A stretch of DNA of 64,000 nucleotides from Frankineae bacterium MT45 (GTDB taxonomy: Bacteria; Actinomycetota; Actinomycetes; Mycobacteriales; Jatrophihabitantaceae): assembly GCA_900100325.1 (NCBI GenBank), contig LT629697.1, forward strand, positions 3,779,423-3,843,422, written 5' to 3'. Positions within the stretch are counted from its first letter, which is position 1; each line of letters opens with the position of its first letter. Both the position numbers and the translations under genes were made by a program. The notes below the pieces were generated by a model. It was not told where the DNA came from. It made no database searches and worked only from the letters and a program-made list of their open reading frames with translations. Positions 41,585 to 53,645 of the stretch are shown piece after piece.

Positions 41585-42705
41585 GTGAGGTGTGCCCCTT
41601 CGTCGTCTCTCTCTGGCGGCCCGATGCGCAGTTGGCCGCCGTGCTCCTCCGCCATTCTCGCAAGCCGGGAGAGGCCGCGGGAGGGTCGCGCCCCGCCGAG
41701 GCCGGAACCGTTGTCGCAGATGTCGACCGTCAGCCTCGTCGGCGTCGCCTCGATCCGGATCCGGGCCGCGGTGGCGTGCGCGTGTTCGGCGACGTTCAGC
41801 ATCGTCTCGCGGATCAGCTCGACCAGCAATTCCACGATGCCCTCATCCGCACCACCGGCCAGCATCGAGTCAAGCGGCCCGACGATCTCTACCTCGGCCG
41901 CGAAGCCGAGCAGCTCGTCGAAGCTCGCCACCACGTCGGTAAGGCGCCTGCTCGCGATGCTCGTCGACGTGTTGAGCGGGGCGCCACCCTCCAGGATCAG
42001 TCGCCGGAGCTGGCGCATGGTGTCGTCTATCTCGTTGGAGGCCCGCTGTAGCCGCACCGACGCCGCACCCGGCCCGAGTCCGCCGACCACGGTCTGGACC
42101 GCCATGCCGCTGGCGAAGAGCCGCTGGATCACCGCGTCGTGCAACTGCCGGGCCGATCGCTCCCGGTCGTCGAGTAGCCGCATCCGCCGCTGGTCGACCC
42201 GGGCTGCGGTCAGCTCCAACCCGACGGCGGCGTGCCCGGCGAAAGCCTTGGCCAGTTGGACGTCATCGGCTTGGAAGCGACCCTGCTCCGGTTCGCGGAA
42301 CAGGCAGAGAACTCCCCGGACCCCGACGGCCGCCGAGATCGGAACCGCCATCATGGTGGCGAATGTCCGCGGCTGCGGCAGCTCATCCCCGATCGCCTCC
42401 GGCCCGACCCCGTCGACGATCAGCACCTGACCCTGGGCGAAGGCCGAGCCCGCGGTCGAACCCGCGACCGCGAGGCCGCTGCCCCGTAGCGCCTCCGCGT
42501 CAGCCCCGCTGGCGACTTCTATCAGCAAGCGACGCCCATCGGCTGAGGGAAGCAGCAGGGTGACCAGGTCGACGCGGGCGAGTGAGCGGAGCCGACGGGT
42601 GATGAGGTTGAGTGGCGATTCTCCGTCCAGGCTCAGCAACTGCGCCGTGATCTCCGCCGAGGCCTGAAGTAGCGCGCAGGTGCTCGGCGGCTCGGCGACC
42701 GTCAC
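41563..42705 (-). CDS. GAF-domain histidine kinase (HisKA_3), single GAF
   Basis: This is a 380-aa cytoplasmic sensor kinase. One GAF domain (about 15-165) is followed by the HisKA_3 dimerisation helix with the phospho-acceptor His in RQLHDAVIQRLFASGM. The ATPase domain follows, with the N-box RETMLNVAEHAHATAARI and G-box DICDNGSGLGG. The GAF lacks the HPPMR haem-ligand motif found in the DevS homologue further upstream, so it probably senses something other than haem gas or works as an auxiliary kinase for DevR. The GTG at 42705 has AGAGGA 8 bases before it and starts 1 base after the acg stop. A longer frame to 42729 overlaps that gene. It overlaps devR by 22 bases, so the pair is translationally coupled. 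Confidence 0.9.
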   Translation of the reverse strand: MTVAEPPSTCALLQASAEITAQLLSLDGESPLNLITRRLRSLARVDLVTLLLPSADGRRLLIEVASGADAEALRGSGLAVAGSTAGSAFAQGQVLIVDGVGPEAIGDELPQPRTFATMMAVPISAAVGVRGVLCLFREPEQGRFQADDVQLAKAFAGHAAVGLELTAARVDQRRMRLLDDRERSARQLHDAVIQRLFASGMAVQTVVGGLGPGAASVRLQRASNEIDDTMRQLRRLILEGGAPLNTSTSIASRRLTDVVASFDELLGFAAEVEIVGPLDSMLAGGADEGIVELLVELIRETMLNVAEHAHATAARIRIEATPTRLTVDICDNGSGLGGARPSRGLSRLARMAEEHGGQLRIGPPERDDEGAHLTWTIPLS

Positions 42706-42706
42706 G

Positions 42707-43696
42707 TCAGTCGTCCTCTCGCAGCACATCGACGAGGAGCCGGCGCCGAGATGCGGGGGCCTTGGCCGCGCGCCCCACTCGGAGCAGAATGTGCGGGAAA
42801 TCAGGCATCTTCAGCTCCGTTCGTAGCAGATAGCGAGTTCGCGGGATCTCCACCACCTGGGTCATCGGGCTGGCGACGAAGCCCTGTCGGGTGACCTCCA
42901 GCAGCACCCGTTCCAACGCTTCACCACCCCGCACCCAGGCCAGCGGATCGTCCTCCGCGGTGGCGAGGACGAGTAGGCACTGCCGCCGGTTGGAGTTCTG
43001 CTGAGCGGGCAGCCCGCCGGCCAGCCGGGTGTCGAAGTCCCGGATCGGCACGTCGTTCGATGAATCGTCGCCGCCGCTGCGCGGAACCGTCCGGGCGTCG
43101 ACGCCGTCACGGGTCTTCGAGTCGTCGCTGGTCCAGGCCCGGAGTTCGGCCCGGTAGGCCGGATCGGCGTTCTGCTCACGATCAGCCCGCTGACAGAGTT
43201 CGGCCGTGGCCCGTCGGTCGGCGTCTGACTCCACCACCTGCAGACGGGCCGACTCGGCCCGCGCCGCCTCGATCAGGGTGCTGATCACGGTGTCGGGGAC
43301 CGGGTCGTCGGCGAAGCTCCGCCGGTTCGTCTGGCGCAACTCGACGATCGGTTCAAGGGCGGCGAGTGGCAGACGATCGGGGCTCGGTTCGAGGAGCGTG
43401 AGGCGGGCGATCAGACCGGGGCGGGTCGGATCGGGGAAGCGCTCGACGGCGGCGTCGAAACCCGCGGCGGCGAGGGAGACGCGGGCGTTCATCAGCGCGC
43501 AGCCGCAGCTGAGCAGCAGTTGCCGCCCCAGCGGATCGAGGACACGCAGCTTGCGGCTCCAATCGGCGTGGATCTCGAGGGCGTCACCGGTGACGACGAA
43601 GCTCCAGGGCTGGGTGTTATGCACCGACGGGGCGAGCGTCGCCTGTACCGCGGCGGCGCGCAGGGCGAGTCGCTGGGAAGCGACGATGGCGGTCAT
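42707..43696 (-). CDS. acg: Acg-type putative nitroreductase
   Basis: This is a 329-aa FMN-fold protein matching the size and layout of mycobacterial Acg (a DosR-regulon member). AVQATLAPSVHNTQPWSFVVTGDALEIHAD is the flavin-binding opening. LDPLGRQLLLSCGCALMNARVSLAAAG, LRQTNRRSFADDPVP, PRSGGDDSSNDVPIRDFDTR and EALERVLLEVTRQGFVASPMTQVVE follow, as in the Acg subfamily. In mycobacteria Acg appears to sequester FMN or aid survival rather than reduce nitro compounds efficiently. AGGAG lies 7 bases before the ATG at 43696. A DosR-type box lies 63-76 bases upstream. It leads the likely acg-kinase-devR-acuC-GNAT operon. A second paralogue is at 52059. Confidence 0.88.
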   Translation of the reverse strand: MTAIVASQRLALRAAAVQATLAPSVHNTQPWSFVVTGDALEIHADWSRKLRVLDPLGRQLLLSCGCALMNARVSLAAAGFDAAVERFPDPTRPGLIARLTLLEPSPDRLPLAALEPIVELRQTNRRSFADDPVPDTVISTLIEAARAESARLQVVESDADRRATAELCQRADREQNADPAYRAELRAWTSDDSKTRDGVDARTVPRSGGDDSSNDVPIRDFDTRLAGGLPAQQNSNRRQCLLVLATAEDDPLAWVRGGEALERVLLEVTRQGFVASPMTQVVEIPRTRYLLRTELKMPDFPHILLRVGRAAKAPASRRRLLVDVLREDD

Positions 43697-43758
43697 GGAC
43701 GGACTCCTCATGCTGCTGGGTGCTCCACCAGCCTGCCGAACCGGCGGGGTCGGCGTCA

Positions 43759-43793
43759 GGGACAAATGTCCCGGGTAGTCCCGAGCCGGTCCC
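43759..43793 (-). promoter_or_regulatory. DosR/DevR box array upstream of acg
   Basis: A perfect palindrome GGGAC-AAAT-GTCCC (43759-43772) matches the core of the mycobacterial DosR consensus. Two more GTCCC half-sites follow at 43778 and 43789, spaced 10 and 11 bases, i.e. one helical turn each. The array ends 62 bases before the acg ATG. Confidence 0.75.
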
Positions 43794-43819
43794 ACGCGCC
43801 GCTCGTCACCTGAGTGGCT

Positions 43820-45589
<1,770 letters not shown>

Positions 45590-48500
45590 TCAGCGAAGCT
45601 GAACTTCCTGCTCATGAAGAGAGAATGATACGTCCGCCGCCTCCCCAGGCGCCGTCACGGCAGCCGCCGTGACGTCCTGCAATTGCCGATCGGTGATGGC
45701 CAGCACCTGATCCACCTGATGCGGGCGCAGCGCCCGGTGGGTACTCATCAAGAGCGTCTCGCCACGGCTGCCCAGGAGCAGGTCCTGCAGCACCGCCTCC
45801 TCGGTCTCGCGGTCCAGATGGGCGGTCGGCTCGTCCAGGATGAGGATCTGGGGTGCGGCCAGGAAGGCCCGGGCCAGCAGCAGCCGCTGGCGCTGGCCGC
45901 CGGAGAGGAAGGCACCGTCGGCCCCGGCCGGCGTGGACCAGCCCTGCGGCAGGCCGGCGATGAACTCGCTCAGGCCCGCCCGCTCGGCGACCAGATCCAG
46001 TTCGTCGTCGGTGGCCTGCGGACGTACCACTCGCAGGTTGTCGCGCAGGGTGGCGTCGAAGACGTGATCACCCTGCAGGGAACCGGCGATCACCGGGGGG
46101 ACGTCGTCCGAGCGCATCGCGGCGAGCTCGATCCGGCACCGAGCGCCGACCCCGTCGGTGTCTGCTCCCTCCATACTCAACTCGCCGCCCTGGATCGGCA
46201 GCAACCGCAGCGCGGCGGTGAGTAGCGTGCTCTTGCCGCTTCCGCTCGGTCCGATGATCGCGGTGCGAGTGCCGGGGCGGATGCTGAGTTCGACGCCGTC
46301 GAGCAGACTGGCCGCTCCCGGTGCCGGACAGAGCGTCAGCTGCCCGGCGTGCATGCCCGCCCCACCCGCCGGGGCGAGGCTGGCGTGGATCGGCTCGGCA
46401 ACCGGGGCCGGCCGGGCCAGCAGTTCGGTGACCCGATCAAGCCCGGCCAGGCAGCCGCGCCACTGCCCGACGGCCGAGACCGCCCCGGCCACCGCATCGA
46501 ACCCGGCCAGCACGCAGACGGCCAGCACCCCGAAGGCGATCGGGTCGAGGCGGCCGTGCGACGTCGAGACCGCTGCCACGGCGAGGACGGCCGGAAGGGC
46601 GACCGCGGAGCAGACCCCGACCACCCCGGTCCCGCCCGCGGCGGCCCGGATCGGCTGCCCGCTGCGGCGGGCCACATCGGCATCCAGTTCGCCGAGTTGG
46701 TTCAGCGCGCGGTCGGCTGCCCCGTAGGCGGTGAGCTCCCCGATTCCGTCCAGGAGGGCACCGAGTTGGGTGTCCCGTCGGGCGATGGATCTGCTCAGCG
46801 GACGGGCATCGGCGCTGACCCGGTAGGCGACCGTCGGTCCGACCAGCAGCGCGAGCAGGAGCAGAGCGGCCAGCACCAGACCGGCGGCCGGGTCGAGGAG
46901 CGCAGCCAGGGTCGCCGCACCGGCCGCGGTAAGCACCGCCCCGGCCATCGGGATCACCGCCCGCACCAGTCCCTCCTGCACACCGTCGACGTCGCCGATG
47001 AATCGGCGCAGCAGGTCCCCTCGACGCAGGTCGCGGAGCCCGGCCGGGGCCAGCGGCTGCAGCGACTCGAAGACCCGAGCCCGGACGTCGGCGAGCAGGC
47101 GCAGCGCACCGTCGTGGCTGGCCAGCCGCTCGGCGTAGCGGAGCAGCGCCCTGGCCAGCGCGAAGGCGCGGACCCCCACCACGGCCACCTCCAGCGCCTG
47201 CACGTTCGGCTGCTGCGAGGCCCGGCAGATCAGCCACATCGAGGTGGCGGTCAGAGCCAGGCCGGCCAGCCCCGAGCCCGCGCCGAGCAGTGCCGCCTGC
47301 AGCAGCCGCCACCGGGCCGCACTACCCCGAACTATTTGCAGCAGCCCATATCCGGCGTGTCCGGCCGGCTCCGGCCCGGGGTCGATGAGGGGCGAGTACT
47401 CCGGTGGCGACGTCACCGGTGGGTTCGGTTCATGGTGGGCGGATACAAGGCAACTCTGTAACCCCCGGTTCGCCATCACCTGAGGCGACTCGATCTGCCG
47501 CTGATCGACGACTCGGCCCTGACTCAAGGTGATCCGCTGATCGGCCAGCCGGGCTAGCGCCTCGCTGTGCGTCACCACGACGACGGTGGCCCAGCCGGCG
47601 AGCTCACCGATCAGGGCCGCCACGACTCCTTCGGTGGTCGTGTCGAGGTCCTCACTCGGCTCGTCTAGGAGCAGCAGCGGCACCCCGCCGTCGGCCCGGA
47701 CGCGCCGCGCCCGCAGCAACGCGCGGGCCAGCGCGACCCGGCGCCGCTGCCCGGCCGAGATCTGAGCGCCATCCTCGCCGAGCGGCGTATCGGCCGCGGG
47801 AGCCCGGCAGTCGGCGATCGCCTGCGCGATGGCCGCGGCGCCGGCCTGCGGATCACCCAGTGCGACCTCGGCCGCCACATCTGGCTGCGTGGGGCAGGGT
47901 CGCTGCGGCACCCAGGCGATATTCTCCCGCCATTCCAGCGGATCGAGGTCGTGAAGTGCTCGCCAGCCGTCGCTGGTCTGCACCCGCACGGCCCCACCGT
48001 CGGCGCGGCGGAAGGCGGTGAGCACGCCCAGCAGGGTCGACTTCCCACCTCCGCTTACCCCCTCGACGACCAGAACCTCACCGGCCCTCGCGTCTAGGCT
48101 CACCCCGGCCAGGGCGGCCTCGCTACGCCCCTCGTGACGGACGACTAGGTCCTGTACCTCCACTCCCCCGACGAGCCGAACCGGCTCCCCGGTCACGGGG
48201 GAATCGCCAGACTCCGGCGAGGCTTCGTCGGCCGCGTCGATGATCTCCAACGCCGCCGACGCCGCGACCTGCCCCTCCTCGCTGGCGTGGTACTGAGCGC
48301 CGAGGGCACGCAGCGGGGCGAAGAGCTCCGGCGCCAGCAGCAGCACAACCAGCGCGGTGCCGAGCTGGAGGCTGCCGTGATCAAGCCGCAGCCCGACGTC
48401 GACTGCGATGACGGCGAGCGAGAGGGTCGCGATCAGGTCGAGAACGAGCCCGGAGAGGAAGGCCACCCGCAGCGTGCTCATCGTCTGGCGGCGGTAGAGC

Positions 48501-49182
48501 TCGGTGCCCCGATGCACGTTCTGCGACTGCCGCCCCGCCTGCCCGTACACCTTCAGTGTGGTGAGTCCCTGCAGCAGGTCCAGGAAGTGACCGCAGAGAC
48601 GGGCCAGGGTGGCGTACTGCTGCTGCATGCGCCGTCTCGTGCTCACCCCGACGAGGATCATGAAGATCGGCACCAGGGGCAGAGTCACCAGAAGAATGAG
48701 GGCGCTCTGCCAGTCGGCCCAGGCGATGCAGACGCCGATGATGACGGGGACGGTGGCGGCCGAGACCAGGGCCGGCAGGGCCCGGGTCAGGTAGCCGTCC
48801 AACGACTCCAGCCCGGCTCCGGCGGCGGTGACCAGCCGGCCGGCGGCCTGCTGCTGCGACCAGTCAGGGCCCAGGCGGACCACCGAGGTGAGGAGTATCT
48901 GCCGCAATCTACGGCGGATCGTGACCGAGGCGTGCCCAGCGACGCGCTCCTGCGCCACCGCCGACGCGGCCCGCAGCAGGCCGGCACCGAGGAGCAGGAG
49001 CAGCGGCTGCAGCACCTGCGCGTACTGGTCCGATCCCTGGAAAACCCGGACGATCACGTCACTGAGCAGTAGTGTCTGCGCAACCGTAGCCGTGGCCGCG
49101 ACCAGCTGCAGCACCGCCACCTGCAGCAGTAGCCGACGCGTCGCCGGCACCGCCGCGAGGAGCCGGGGGTCGACCGGTCGGC

Positions 49183-49186
<4 letters not shown>
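45590..49186 (-). CDS. cydDC: Fused CydD-CydC thiol reductant ABC exporter
   Basis: This 1198-aa protein joins two half-transporters that are separate in E. coli. They export cysteine/glutathione-type thiols needed to assemble cytochrome bd. Half 1 has five or six TM helices (about 20-310) and an ABC domain with GVSGGGKSTLLGVL, ISAGQRRRVALARALL and LLLLDEPSEDLD. Half 2 (from about 610) has TM helices and GPSGSGKSTLLTAAL, LSGGQRQRLLLARAF and ILILDEPTAHLD. Half 1 has IS-A-GQ in place of LSGGQ, so the two sites may be unequal. The ATG start overlaps the cydB stop by 4 bases. Fused CydDC is known in actinobacteria. It completes a cydA-cydB-cydDC unit next to the hypoxia regulators. Confidence 0.93.
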
Positions 49187-50348
<1,162 letters not shown>

Positions 50349-50349
<1 letters not shown>

Positions 50350-50429
50350 CAGAATCTCCCATTGCCGGTCAGGGCGTCCAGCGCAGTCGCCGCCTCATCG
50401 TCCAGTCGTCCGAAGTCGTAGTAATTCAT
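50349..50429 (-). CDS. 26-aa ORF between cydA and cydB
   Basis: This complete frame (MNYYDFGRLDDEAATAL, then DALTGNGRF) starts 6 bases after the cydA stop. Its TGA shares a base with the cydB ATG (TGATG). The peptide is acidic and soluble, with no TM span, so it is not a CydX-like subunit. It fills the spacer exactly and supplies the GGGAGA ribosome site of cydB from within its coding part. This makes it a good candidate for a coupling cistron or a small regulatory peptide. No strong ribosome site precedes it, so expression would depend on cydA translation. Confidence 0.45.
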
Positions 50430-50435
50430 TGACGA

Positions 50436-51842
50436 TCAGACCAGACTCAGTACGGAGTCGTCGGCGACCTCGCTCGGTCCGTCGGCCGCATCCGGACCAT
50501 GTCGGGCGATGCGCCGGACCAGGTAGAAGCAGATGACACCGAGAACACCGTAGAGAGCGGTGAAGAGCACCAGCGAGGTGAAGACGAATCCGCTGCTCAC
50601 GGTCGTACTCACCCCGTCCTTGGTCTTGAGCAGCCCGTAGACCAGCCAGGGTTGCCGGGCCGTCTCGGTGAAGAGCCAGCCGAAGCTGTTGGCCAGCAGC
50701 GGCAGTACGACGGTCCAGGTGGCGATTCGCAGCACCCGCTTGCTCTCGGTCAGCTTTCCCCGGCGCCACTGCACCACCACCAGCAAGCCGATGAGCCCGG
50801 CTAGTACCCCGAACCCGATCATCAACCGGAAACTCCAGTAGGCCAGCCAGACCACCGGGATGTAGTTGCCGGGGCCGTACTTGGCCGCCTCGGCCGCCTG
50901 CACATCGGTGACGCCCTGCACGGTGGCGTCCGGGCGGTTCTTGGCCAGGATGGAGAGGCCGTCCGGGATGACGATGTCGACCTTGTTGCGCCCCTCCGAG
51001 ACGTCTCCGTAGGCGAAGAGGCTGAACGGCGCGTGGTCTTCGGTGTGCCAGAGCGCCTCGGCCGCCGCCATCTTCATCGGTTGCTGATCGGTCATGATCT
51101 GCCCCTGCACGTGCCCGACCAGGCTCACCCCGACGACCGACACCAGCAGAACGCCCAAGGAGAGACCGGCCACCCGGCGATGTACTGGGTCAGCGGCCTC
51201 GCCGCTGTGGCGCAAGTGGTAAGCGCTCACCGACAGCAGCAGCGCCGATGCGGTCATGAAGGCGGCCAGCACGGTATGCGGGAAGGTCACCAACTGCGTC
51301 GAGTTGGTGAGGACCCGCCAGATGGATGTCAGCTCCAGACGATTGCGTTCGGTGTTGTAGACCAGGCCGACCGGGTGCTGCATGAAGCTGTTCGCGGCCA
51401 GGATGAAGTAGGCACTGATGACGGTGCCGGCGGCGGCCAGCCAGATCGTCGCCAGATGCAGCCGTGGACTGAGCAGGTCACGCCCGAAGATCCAGAGTCC
51501 GAGGAAGGTCGATTCGAGGAAGAAGGCGATCAGCCCCTCCATCGCGAGCGGGGCCCCGAAGATGTCGCCGACGAATCGCGAGTACGCCGACCAGTTCATC
51601 CCGAACTGGAACTCCTGGACGATGCCGGTGACGACGCCGAGGGCGAAGAGAACCAGCATGATCCGCCCCCAGAACCGGGCGGCCCGATCCCATACGTCGC
51701 CGGCCGGCTTGCCCCGATTGCGGTAGGCGAGTGTCTGCATGGTCGCGACCAGCCCGGTAAGGCCAATCGAGAGCGGGACGATCAGGAAGTGGAAGATGGT
51801 GACGGAGGCGAACTGCCAACGCGCCAATATCAATGCGTTCAA
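50436..51842 (-). CDS. cydA: Cytochrome bd oxidase subunit I
   Basis: This is the haem-bearing, quinol-oxidising subunit. The 468-aa protein starts with TTG (MNALILARWQFASVTIFHFLIVPLSIGLTGLVA), GAGGTG lying 5 bases upstream. The His in TIFHFL is the haem b595 ligand. EFQFGMNWSAYSRFVGDIFGAPLAMEGLIAFFLESTFLGLWIFG carries the conserved Glu pair of the proton/haem-d region. His in VTFPHTV and the C-terminal FRLMIGFGVLAG Met are the b558 ligands. The quinol loop (about 245-320) is of the short type common in actinobacteria. About 9 TM helices. It is the first cistron of cydA-orf-cydB-cydDC. The 216 bases upstream hold a low-confidence 63-codon TTG frame and no DosR-type box that I could find. Confidence 0.95.
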   Translation of the reverse strand: MNALILARWQFASVTIFHFLIVPLSIGLTGLVATMQTLAYRNRGKPAGDVWDRAARFWGRIMLVLFALGVVTGIVQEFQFGMNWSAYSRFVGDIFGAPLAMEGLIAFFLESTFLGLWIFGRDLLSPRLHLATIWLAAAGTVISAYFILAANSFMQHPVGLVYNTERNRLELTSIWRVLTNSTQLVTFPHTVLAAFMTASALLLSVSAYHLRHSGEAADPVHRRVAGLSLGVLLVSVVGVSLVGHVQGQIMTDQQPMKMAAAEALWHTEDHAPFSLFAYGDVSEGRNKVDIVIPDGLSILAKNRPDATVQGVTDVQAAEAAKYGPGNYIPVVWLAYWSFRLMIGFGVLAGLIGLLVVVQWRRGKLTESKRVLRIATWTVVLPLLANSFGWLFTETARQPWLVYGLLKTKDGVSTTVSSGFVFTSLVLFTALYGVLGVICFYLVRRIARHGPDAADGPSEVADDSVLSLV

Positions 51843-52058
51843 GCCTGCACCTCGAAATCAGTCGAGTGATCTGACGGGTGTGTGGCGGCCGATTGCACTG
51901 GCTCCACGGTCATCGGGCTGTGCGCGCGCTCATGCGGGGGTGGCTCCGCGAGCCGGGGCCCATCGCCTCGCTGCTCCGCGGGCGGGGGGACCGGCAGATA
52001 AACCCTAACGTTCCGGGCGAGTGTTGCCAAGGATGCGCGGCCGCTGTGTGCCGGTGCC

Positions 52059-53051
52059 TCACCGGGTCAGCAGCAGGTCGCTCAGGGCCCGTCGGGGTGT
52101 GGCCGGGGTAGTCGGCGCCCGCCCGATGCGCATTAGCACCAGCGGGTACATGGCGAGATTCAGTTCGCGCCGCAGCATCATGCGCGTGCGCGGCAACTCG
52201 ACGATCTGGGTCAGCGGTCCCGTCGCGTACCCCTGCCGGGTCGCCTCAAGCCAGACCCGCTCCAACGCCTCACCGGCGGCCAGCCAGGCCTGCGGATCGT
52301 CGGTCGCAGTTCCGAGCAGCAGCAGACTCTGGCGCATCCGCGAACGTGTTTCGGTCGGAAGTTCACCGCGTCCGTGGGTATCGAAGTCGCGGATCGGAAT
52401 ATCGTCCTGGGCGTTTCCCGTCACGTGCGGGACCGCAGCGGCCGGCACCCCGTCCCGGCGGTGTGGGTCGTCGGTGGTCCATTCGCGCATCTCGGCCCGG
52501 TACGCCGGATTGGCGTTCTGCTCGGCGTCGGCCTGCTGGCTGAGGTCGGCGACGGCGAAACGGTGCTCGGGGTCGGTGATGAGGAAGAGCTGCGCGCCCT
52601 CGGCCGCCGCGGCGGCGACGAGCCCGAAGAGAACCTCGTTCGGAACCTGCTCGTCGGCGAATTGGCGGCGGTTCGTCCGCCGCAGCTCGCTCGACCGGTC
52701 GAGGATGGCCAGCGGCGATTCAGCGACGGAGACCGACGCCTCGGTGGTGAATTGGAGCCGGGCCAGCAGGTTCGGCTGCGTGGGGTCTGGGAATCGCTGC
52801 ACCTCGCTCCGGTAGCCGTCCGCGGCCAGTGCGGCCCGGGCGTTGAAGAGGGCGCAGCCGCAGCTGATCATCAACTGGCGGCCGGTGGGGTCGAGGACGG
52901 GCACCTGTCGGCTGTGATCGGCCCAGAGTTCGAGCGAGTCGGGGCCGACCCGTAGCCGCCAGGGCTGGCTGTTGTGAACCGACGGCGCGAGCCGGGCGCG
53001 CTCCGCCGCGCGGTGCAGCGACCGGTCCACCGAGGTCTGCAAGCCTGTCAT
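52059..53051 (-). CDS. Second Acg-type putative nitroreductase
   Basis: This is a 330-aa paralogue of the acg gene at 42707. Shared blocks include RLAPSVHNSQPWRLRVGPDSLELWADHSRQVPVLDPTGRQLMISCGCALFNARAALAADGY, LRRTNRRQFADEQVP, DVSQ-like spacer, AQDDIPIRDFDTHGRGELP, EALERVWLEATRQGYATGPLTQIVELPRTRMMLR and MRIGRAPTTPATPRR. It has the Acg-subfamily flavin fold. GGGGGA lies 5 bases before the ATG. Two palindromic GGGAC/GTCCC elements lie 74-111 bases upstream, so DevR control is likely. It follows the USP and PNPOx genes, 129 bases after the latter stop, and may be transcribed on its own as well. Confidence 0.87.
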   Translation of the reverse strand: MTGLQTSVDRSLHRAAERARLAPSVHNSQPWRLRVGPDSLELWADHSRQVPVLDPTGRQLMISCGCALFNARAALAADGYRSEVQRFPDPTQPNLLARLQFTTEASVSVAESPLAILDRSSELRRTNRRQFADEQVPNEVLFGLVAAAAAEGAQLFLITDPEHRFAVADLSQQADAEQNANPAYRAEMREWTTDDPHRRDGVPAAAVPHVTGNAQDDIPIRDFDTHGRGELPTETRSRMRQSLLLLGTATDDPQAWLAAGEALERVWLEATRQGYATGPLTQIVELPRTRMMLRRELNLAMYPLVLMRIGRAPTTPATPRRALSDLLLTR

Positions 53052-53124
53052 CTCTATCCCCCTAGTTTGAAACAGTGATCTGAAGGTTCATGTCGACGAT
53101 GCCGTGGCGCCCGAGCCCGGCTCA

Positions 53125-53162
53125 GGGGCGAACGTCCCGGGAAGTCGGGACATCGTCCCGAC
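53125..53162 (-). promoter_or_regulatory. Two DosR-box-like palindromes upstream of the second acg gene
   Basis: Element 1, GGGGC-GAAC-GTCCC (53125-53138), matches the GGGAC-N4-GTCCC core with one mismatch. Element 2, GTCGGGAC-ATC-GTCCCGAC (53144-53162), is a perfect 8-bp inverted repeat but with a 3-base centre. The GTCCC half-sites are 21 bases (two turns) apart. Confidence 0.6.
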
Positions 53163-53180
53163 ACCGCCCGAGGAGACTCC

Positions 53181-53645
53181 TCAGTCGTCGGACGTGTGGA
53201 CGGTGCGCACCAGCGGATCCGGCCAGGACTGCGGCGGAACCCGGACGAACTGGCGACCGGTGATCTCGACCGGGGTGATCCGGACGAAGTGCTCCTTGGC
53301 CCCACTTCGCCATGGAAACAAGGGCAGATCGGTCGTCTCCAGCAGCTGATACCGGGCCAGGTGATGCGCCTGACCGTGCACCACGACGCTCCAGACCGGC
53401 TCATCCGGCGCGCTCGACCAGCCGTCGGCCTCGAAGGCGACCTCGGCGTTCTGCTCGATCGCCGAGAGTTTCGTGCCGAGAGCAGTGCGGAAGACGATGG
53501 TGCCGCCATCCACGACATAGTTGATCGGGAAGATCTCCAGCCGATCGGCCTGGAGAGCCAGCCGGCCGACCGGGGTGCTGCGCAGCCGGTCCCAGCATTC
53601 GTTGAACGCCAGGTCATGGGCCGTCGCCGATGCTGACGCGGACAT
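53181..53645 (-). CDS. Pyridoxamine 5'-phosphate oxidase-fold (split-barrel flavin/F420) protein
   Basis: This is a 154-aa split beta-barrel protein. ECWDRLRSTPVGRLALQADRLEIFPINYVVDGGTIVFRTALGTKLSAIEQNAEVAFEADGW is the full front half of the PNPOx-like domain. WSVVVHGQAHHLARYQLLETTDLPLFPW and FVRITPVEITGRQFVR finish it. Such proteins bind FMN, F420 or haem, and members occur in the mycobacterial DosR regulon (for example Rv3129), which fits this neighbourhood. The ATG at 53645 shares a base with the stop of the upstream USP gene (TGATG) and has GAGGAGG 10 bases upstream, so it is translationally coupled. The ligand is not determined. Confidence 0.88.
   Translation of the reverse strand: MSASASATAHDLAFNECWDRLRSTPVGRLALQADRLEIFPINYVVDGGTIVFRTALGTKLSAIEQNAEVAFEADGWSSAPDEPVWSVVVHGQAHHLARYQLLETTDLPLFPWRSGAKEHFVRITPVEITGRQFVRVPPQSWPDPLVRTVHTSDD

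Noticed and set aside
51839-52030. 63-codon TTG-start frame ending at the cydA start
   Set aside because: It has Pro-rich composition and no ribosome site. The TGA/TTG overlap with cydA is suggestive, but too weak to call a gene.
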